DNA of 64,000 nucleotides. It comes from Massilia rubra. GTDB taxonomy: Bacteria; Pseudomonadota; Gammaproteobacteria; Burkholderiales; Burkholderiaceae_D. The notes beneath the pieces were generated by a model. It worked only from the letters and a program-made list of their open reading frames with translations, searched no databases and was not told where the DNA came from. Below, one piece after another: positions 61,605 to 64,000 of this stretch. A program made the position numbers and the translations under genes. The stretch covers positions 1-64,000 of the forward strand of contig NZ_VUYU01000008.1 of the NCBI RefSeq assembly GCF_011682065.1. Direction: 5' to 3'. Positions within the stretch are counted from its first letter, which is position 1; each line of letters starts with the position of its first letter.

Positions 61605-61804
61605 TAGTTACCGTCGCGCCAAATCTAGTCGTCAGCTGAACCTCCGAACAACGGTGCAATTGTGTCGTGTCCGACCTGCAGCGCCTGGCGGTTGGGAATG
61701 CTCAACGTTGCGTCCGGTTTGGACGAAGTCGAGCGTCTCCAGTGAGTCGTATGCCGCCCGCCAACTTCAACCCTTCGATCCAGTTTTTTATGGATTGATG
61801 CCAA
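61605..61804. other. Interior of the mobile element without a supported gene
   Basis: Between the cargo gene and the right terminal region there is no credible gene. A minus-strand frame of 68 codons (61625-61831) has no ribosome site and no recognisable family. Confidence 0.5.
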
Positions 61805-61976
61805 CTTTTCATTGACAGTTATCGTGAGCATGCAAAAATGGAATGCGAGTCGGCGCGGAAAAACGCAAGCTCATTTGCAGATAATGTGCGCACGTGTGTT
61901 CCGTCATTTGCATTTAATTCGAACCGAAATCGGCGTCAAATGCGAGCATGACCGGTTTCAAATGCGAGCCGTTACA
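61805..61976 (-). repeat. Right terminal region of the TG...CA element
   Basis: Reverse-complement partner of the left end. Read from 61976 inward it starts TGTAACGGCTCGCATTTGAA, has GCTCGCATTTGACGCC, ATTATCTGCAAATGAGC and CTCGCATTCCAT in the same order as the left end. Confidence 0.7.
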
Positions 61977-61977
61977 C

Positions 61978-62559
61978 CTAGCCGGCCACCTCGATGTGAT
62001 ACAGGGCCCACGGACAGGCGCCGAAGCGTTCGGCCAGCGGCCGCGCCGCCATGTCCGCAAAGCGGTCCGCATCGTACACCGCCCATAGCGGCCCCAGTCC
62101 GCCCAGCGCCATCGGTTTGCCGTCCAGGTGGGTGGCGACAATGAAGCGCTGCGCGCGCGCCTGCGCCACCGGCAGCGCCACCGCATAGCCATCGACCGCG
62201 CGCAGCAGCAGTTTGCCGTCCTCGCGCGGGCGCGTGCCGGAGAGCGCCACCACATCGAGCAGCAGCGGGCCGCGCAGCGTGTGCGGCCTGGCGTCGTATT
62301 CCAGCGTAGGGCGGATGCTCTGCGCGGGCAGCGCCAGCAGGGCGCCGAAGTCGATGCCGAAGGCTTTGTCGAAGCTGAGCTTTTGCTTGTGCATCATCTG
62401 GTCGCGCACCGGGTCGAACGGGCCGCGGTTGCTGTGCGCCAGCGCGCCGGTCAGGGTCAGCAGGGCCGGCCCGGGTGCGCGCCCGGCATTCGCGCCGCCG
62501 GCCGCTGCCGGCAGGGCGGCCGCGCTCAGGGCCGCGCCCAGGAAGTGACGTTTTTTCAT
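61978..62559 (-). CDS. Exported molybdopterin-dependent oxidoreductase-like protein
   Basis: 193 residues. The start at 62559 (MKKRHFLG) has GGAG upstream. A signal peptide with KKRHFLGAALSAAALPAAAG may be Tat-like but lacks a true twin Arg. The body (LLTLTGALAHSNRGPFDPVR, LRGPLLLDVVALSGTRPRED, RFIVATHLDGKPMALGGLGP, WALYHIEVA) matches small oxidoreductases with a sulfite-oxidase-like molybdopterin domain, shorter than full enzymes and lacking the conserved cofactor Cys. Its TAG stop (61980-61978) is part of the duplicated target of the mobile element. Confidence 0.7.
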   Translation of the reverse strand: MKKRHFLGAALSAAALPAAAGGANAGRAPGPALLTLTGALAHSNRGPFDPVRDQMMHKQKLSFDKAFGIDFGALLALPAQSIRPTLEYDARPHTLRGPLLLDVVALSGTRPREDGKLLLRAVDGYAVALPVAQARAQRFIVATHLDGKPMALGGLGPLWAVYDADRFADMAARPLAERFGACPWALYHIEVAG

Positions 62560-62580
62560 GCGAAAATAGCTCCGTCGTTA

Positions 62581-62738
62581 AGAGCCTATTCCAGTAGGCG
62601 GGGGGAAGCACATGGCGATGCCTGCCATGCGCGGGCAAGGCGCGAGGAGGCCGCATGGCTAGCCATGCAACGACGAGCAACGCCGCCCCCGTTTGGCAGG
62701 CGCGCCAGGTGCGACTCCTGCCTGCTGGAATAGGCTCT
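62581..62738. repeat. 158 bp imperfect palindromic element
   Basis: Outer ends AGAGCCTATTCCAG (62581-62594) and CTGGAATAGGCTCT (62725-62738) are perfect inverted repeats. The centre is a perfect 16 bp palindrome GCATGGCTAGCCATGC (62653-62668). Between them the arms remain partly alike (for example ATGGCGATGCCTGCCA against CTGGCGCGCCTGCCA). It lies in the 217 base gap between two divergent genes. No coding potential. Probably a MITE/REP-like unit that folds as one long hairpin. Confidence 0.7.
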
Positions 62739-62776
62739 AAGTACCCACAGTGTCTTCCTGCCATCATACCGCCCCC

Positions 62777-63370
62777 ATGGACCTGTTTCAAGAAACCCGG
62801 CTCACTCCGTTCCCGCTCGACGACGGCGCCTTGTCGGTGCTGCCGCAACTGCCCTTGCGCCTGCCTAACGCCGAGGTGCTGGCGCGCCTGATTGCCGAGA
62901 CCGACTGGCGCGCCGAGTCGATCACCCTGTGGGGCAAACAGCACCTTCAGCCGCGCCTGACCGCCTGGCATGGCGAGGCGGCCTACACCTATTCCGGCCT
63001 GCGCCTCGCACCGCTGCCGTTTTCGCCGCTGCTGCTGGAACTCAAGCATGCCGTCGAGGCCGCCTGCGGGCAGCGCTTCAACAGTGTGTTGCTCAATTAC
63101 TACCGCAACGAACGCGACAGCATGGGCATGCACAGCGACGACGAAGCCGAGCTCGGAGCGCAGCCGGTGATCGCTTCGCTCAGTTTCGGGGCGTCCCGAA
63201 CCTTCATCCTGCGCCATAAACGGACGAAACAGACACTTAAACTAGGCTTAAATGACGGTACTCTAATAGTGATGTCAGGAAACACTCAAACGCACTGGCA
63301 GCATGGAATCAACAAGTCGACGCGCGCGATCGGGCCACGCGTGAACCTAACTTTCCGCTACATCTATTAA
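62777..63370 (+). CDS. AlkB-family 2-oxoglutarate/Fe(II) dioxygenase
   Basis: The start at 62777 (MDLFQETRL) fits homologues; an upstream ATG at 62750 lies after the palindromic repeat. The protein has 197 residues. Fe ligands His and Asp are in MGMHSDDEAELG, the third His in THWQHGINKS, and the 2-oxoglutarate Arg pair in RVNLTFRYI. NSVLLNYYRNERDSMG and FGASRTFILRHK are typical of the AlkB group that removes alkyl lesions from DNA or RNA. Not in an ada operon. Confidence 0.9.
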   Translation: MDLFQETRLTPFPLDDGALSVLPQLPLRLPNAEVLARLIAETDWRAESITLWGKQHLQPRLTAWHGEAAYTYSGLRLAPLPFSPLLLELKHAVEAACGQRFNSVLLNYYRNERDSMGMHSDDEAELGAQPVIASLSFGASRTFILRHKRTKQTLKLGLNDGTLIVMSGNTQTHWQHGINKSTRAIGPRVNLTFRYIY

Positions 63371-63522
63371 TTTGCGCTTAACGTGCGCTAACTGAAAAAT
63401 ACATATAGCTGAACTCCCAGTCAGTTATTTGCCGCGAGGGTGATTTTTCTCGTTACATCTGCTTACAAGTCTTACGGAATGGGACTTCATGCGTCCTTTC
63501 GCTGGTGCTATCTTGATTACCT

Positions 63523-63543
63523 CGCAATTCATTGGGAATTGCG
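63523..63543 (+). promoter_or_regulatory. Inverted repeat in the leader of the outer-membrane protein gene
   Basis: Perfect 8 bp repeat CGCAATTC (63523-63530) / GAATTGCG (63536-63543) with a 5 base spacer, 30 bases before the ATG. It could be an operator or an mRNA hairpin. No regulator assigned. Confidence 0.35.
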
Positions 63544-63573
63544 GAACAGACTGTTTCACACAAAGGATTCCGC

Positions 63574-64000
63574 ATGAAAAAGCTCATTTTTGCATTGATC
63601 GCCGGCGTCACCGCGATGACCGCCGCACAAGCTCAAAGCCCTGCTCCGTACATCGGCCTGGGCGTGGCATCGTCCGACCACAGTTTCAAAATCGGCGGTA
63701 GCGACTTCGACGGCGACGGTTTCAAGCCATCGCTGAAAGTCTTCGGCGGCGTCGACATTACCCCGATGTGGGGCGTGGAAGCCGGTTACACCGACCTGCG
63801 CAAGGCTGAATACGATTACAAGATCGGCAACAACAGCTACACCGGCAGCACCGAAGGCAAGCGCGCTTATGTCGCCGGCAAGGGCACCATGCCTGTGAAC
63901 GAGATGTTCTCGGTCTACGGCAAGCTGGGCGTCGGTTACAGCAAGGTCGACAGCACCTCGTCGAACCTGAACTACAAGGAAAGCGACACCGGCGTGTACG
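63574..64000 (+). CDS. Outer-membrane beta-barrel protein, N-terminal part (runs off the window)
   Basis: ATG at 63574 with AAAGGATTCCGC upstream. The signal peptide ends MTAAQA-QSPAP. The mature sequence has alternating strands and glycine turns (PYIGLGVASSDHSFKIGGSD, GVDITPMWGVEAGYTDLRKA, YVAGKGTMPVNEMFSVYGKL) typical of OmpA/OmpX-like small barrels. At least 142 codons are present and the end is not seen. Probably a small porin-like or adhesion barrel. Confidence 0.82.
   Translation, partial: MKKLIFALIAGVTAMTAAQAQSPAPYIGLGVASSDHSFKIGGSDFDGDGFKPSLKVFGGVDITPMWGVEAGYTDLRKAEYDYKIGNNSYTGSTEGKRAYVAGKGTMPVNEMFSVYGKLGVGYSKVDSTSSNLNYKESDTGVY

Larger units (their letters stand above)
60727..61976. 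mobile_element. 1.25 kb TG...CA element with long inverted ends and one cargo gene
   Basis: Both outer ends read TGTARCGGCTCGCATTTGAA inward. The inverted similarity continues for about 160 bases, with about 54 of the first 61 positions equal by eye. Immediately outside, CCTAGC occurs at 60721-60726 and again at 61977-61982, an exact 6 bp target duplication. Each end holds several copies of CTCGCATT and of CTGCAA, like the repeated transposase-binding sites at IS21-family ends. IS21-family elements also end in CA. No istA/istB or other transposase is inside; the only credible gene is an exported protein at 61140. It is read as a non-autonomous element moved in trans. Confidence 0.72.

Noticed and set aside
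61625-61831. 68-codon minus-strand frame inside the mobile element, considered as a transposase remnant
   Set aside because: No resemblance to IstA/IstB or any transposase motif that I can see, and no ribosome site.
60727-61976. Considered as an integron cassette with attC-like ends
   Set aside because: The ends are long inverted repeats with TG...CA termini and a 6 bp target duplication, which cassettes lack, and no attC R/L boxes are evident.

Overview
The window is 64 kb of GC-rich, gene-dense bacterial chromosome. Gene content points to a betaproteobacterium of the Burkholderiales, most likely Oxalobacteraceae (Massilia/Duganella/Janthinobacterium type). The grounds are slmA, a fused pabB-pabC, a complete liv-type ABC operon with acyl-CoA ligases, HD-GYP signalling, three chitinases that each carry a lipobox, and secreted proteases. 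This placement is inference from gene content; there is no rRNA, and the only tRNA is tRNA-Thr(GGT).

Layout. 1-1.45 kb: the right end of an IS66-family element sits inside a small membrane-protein gene, followed by an AT-richer strip with two decayed genes (a glucosaminidase-like fragment and a frameshifted exported protein). 1.5-6 kb: two secreted metalloproteases (M9 collagenase type, M6) on the minus strand. 6.2-13.8 kb: housekeeping and signalling genes (DUF2726, serine hydrolase, CoA-binding protein, PPK2 kinase, HD-GYP, glutathione peroxidase, GNAT, LysR). 13.9-21.9 kb: an eight-gene plus-strand operon with two GMC oxidoreductases, an aldehyde dehydrogenase, a catalase-related peroxidase, an ABM monooxygenase, a SnoaL-like protein, an exported alpha/beta hydrolase and an OsmC/Ohr protein. 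The oxidases could make peroxide, which the peroxidase and Ohr protein would remove. 22-29 kb: a DUF6058 gene, an ArsR regulator with its own operator, pabBC, slmA, a HAD nucleotidase, TraB/GumN, tRNA-Thr and argB.

29-34.5 kb is a patch of small poorly known genes: a CWC protein, a coupled small-protein/membrane-protein pair, two DUF29 paralogues, then a PHB-depolymerase-type esterase with its CopG regulator. 34.6-38.1 kb is a plus-strand run of small metabolic genes ending in a nitronate monooxygenase. 38.3-45.1 kb is a minus-strand chitin block: GH19, GH18, a JmjC-like cupin and a second GH18. All three chitinases are predicted lipoproteins with a CBM5/12-like module and Thr-Pro linkers. 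45.5-55.8 kb holds hpt and a branched-chain amino-acid/aromatic-acid type ABC cluster (liv genes, two AMP-forming ligases, MmcQ/YjbR) with a divergent Crp/Fnr regulator. 55.9-60.7 kb: Xaa-Pro aminopeptidase, MgtC/SapB, DUF924, DUF2520 and a small hypothetical gene.

The most unusual item is at 60,727-61,976. This is a 1.25 kb DNA unit with about 160 bp imperfect inverted ends that start TG and finish CA, flanked by an exact 6 bp duplication (CCTAGC). It carries no transposase but one small exported-protein gene. It landed exactly between two convergent genes, using the stop codon of one as part of its target. Other structural items are a 158 bp palindromic element at 62.6 kb and two copies of a REP-like palindrome (38.2 and 46.2 kb). 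The window ends inside an outer-membrane beta-barrel gene.
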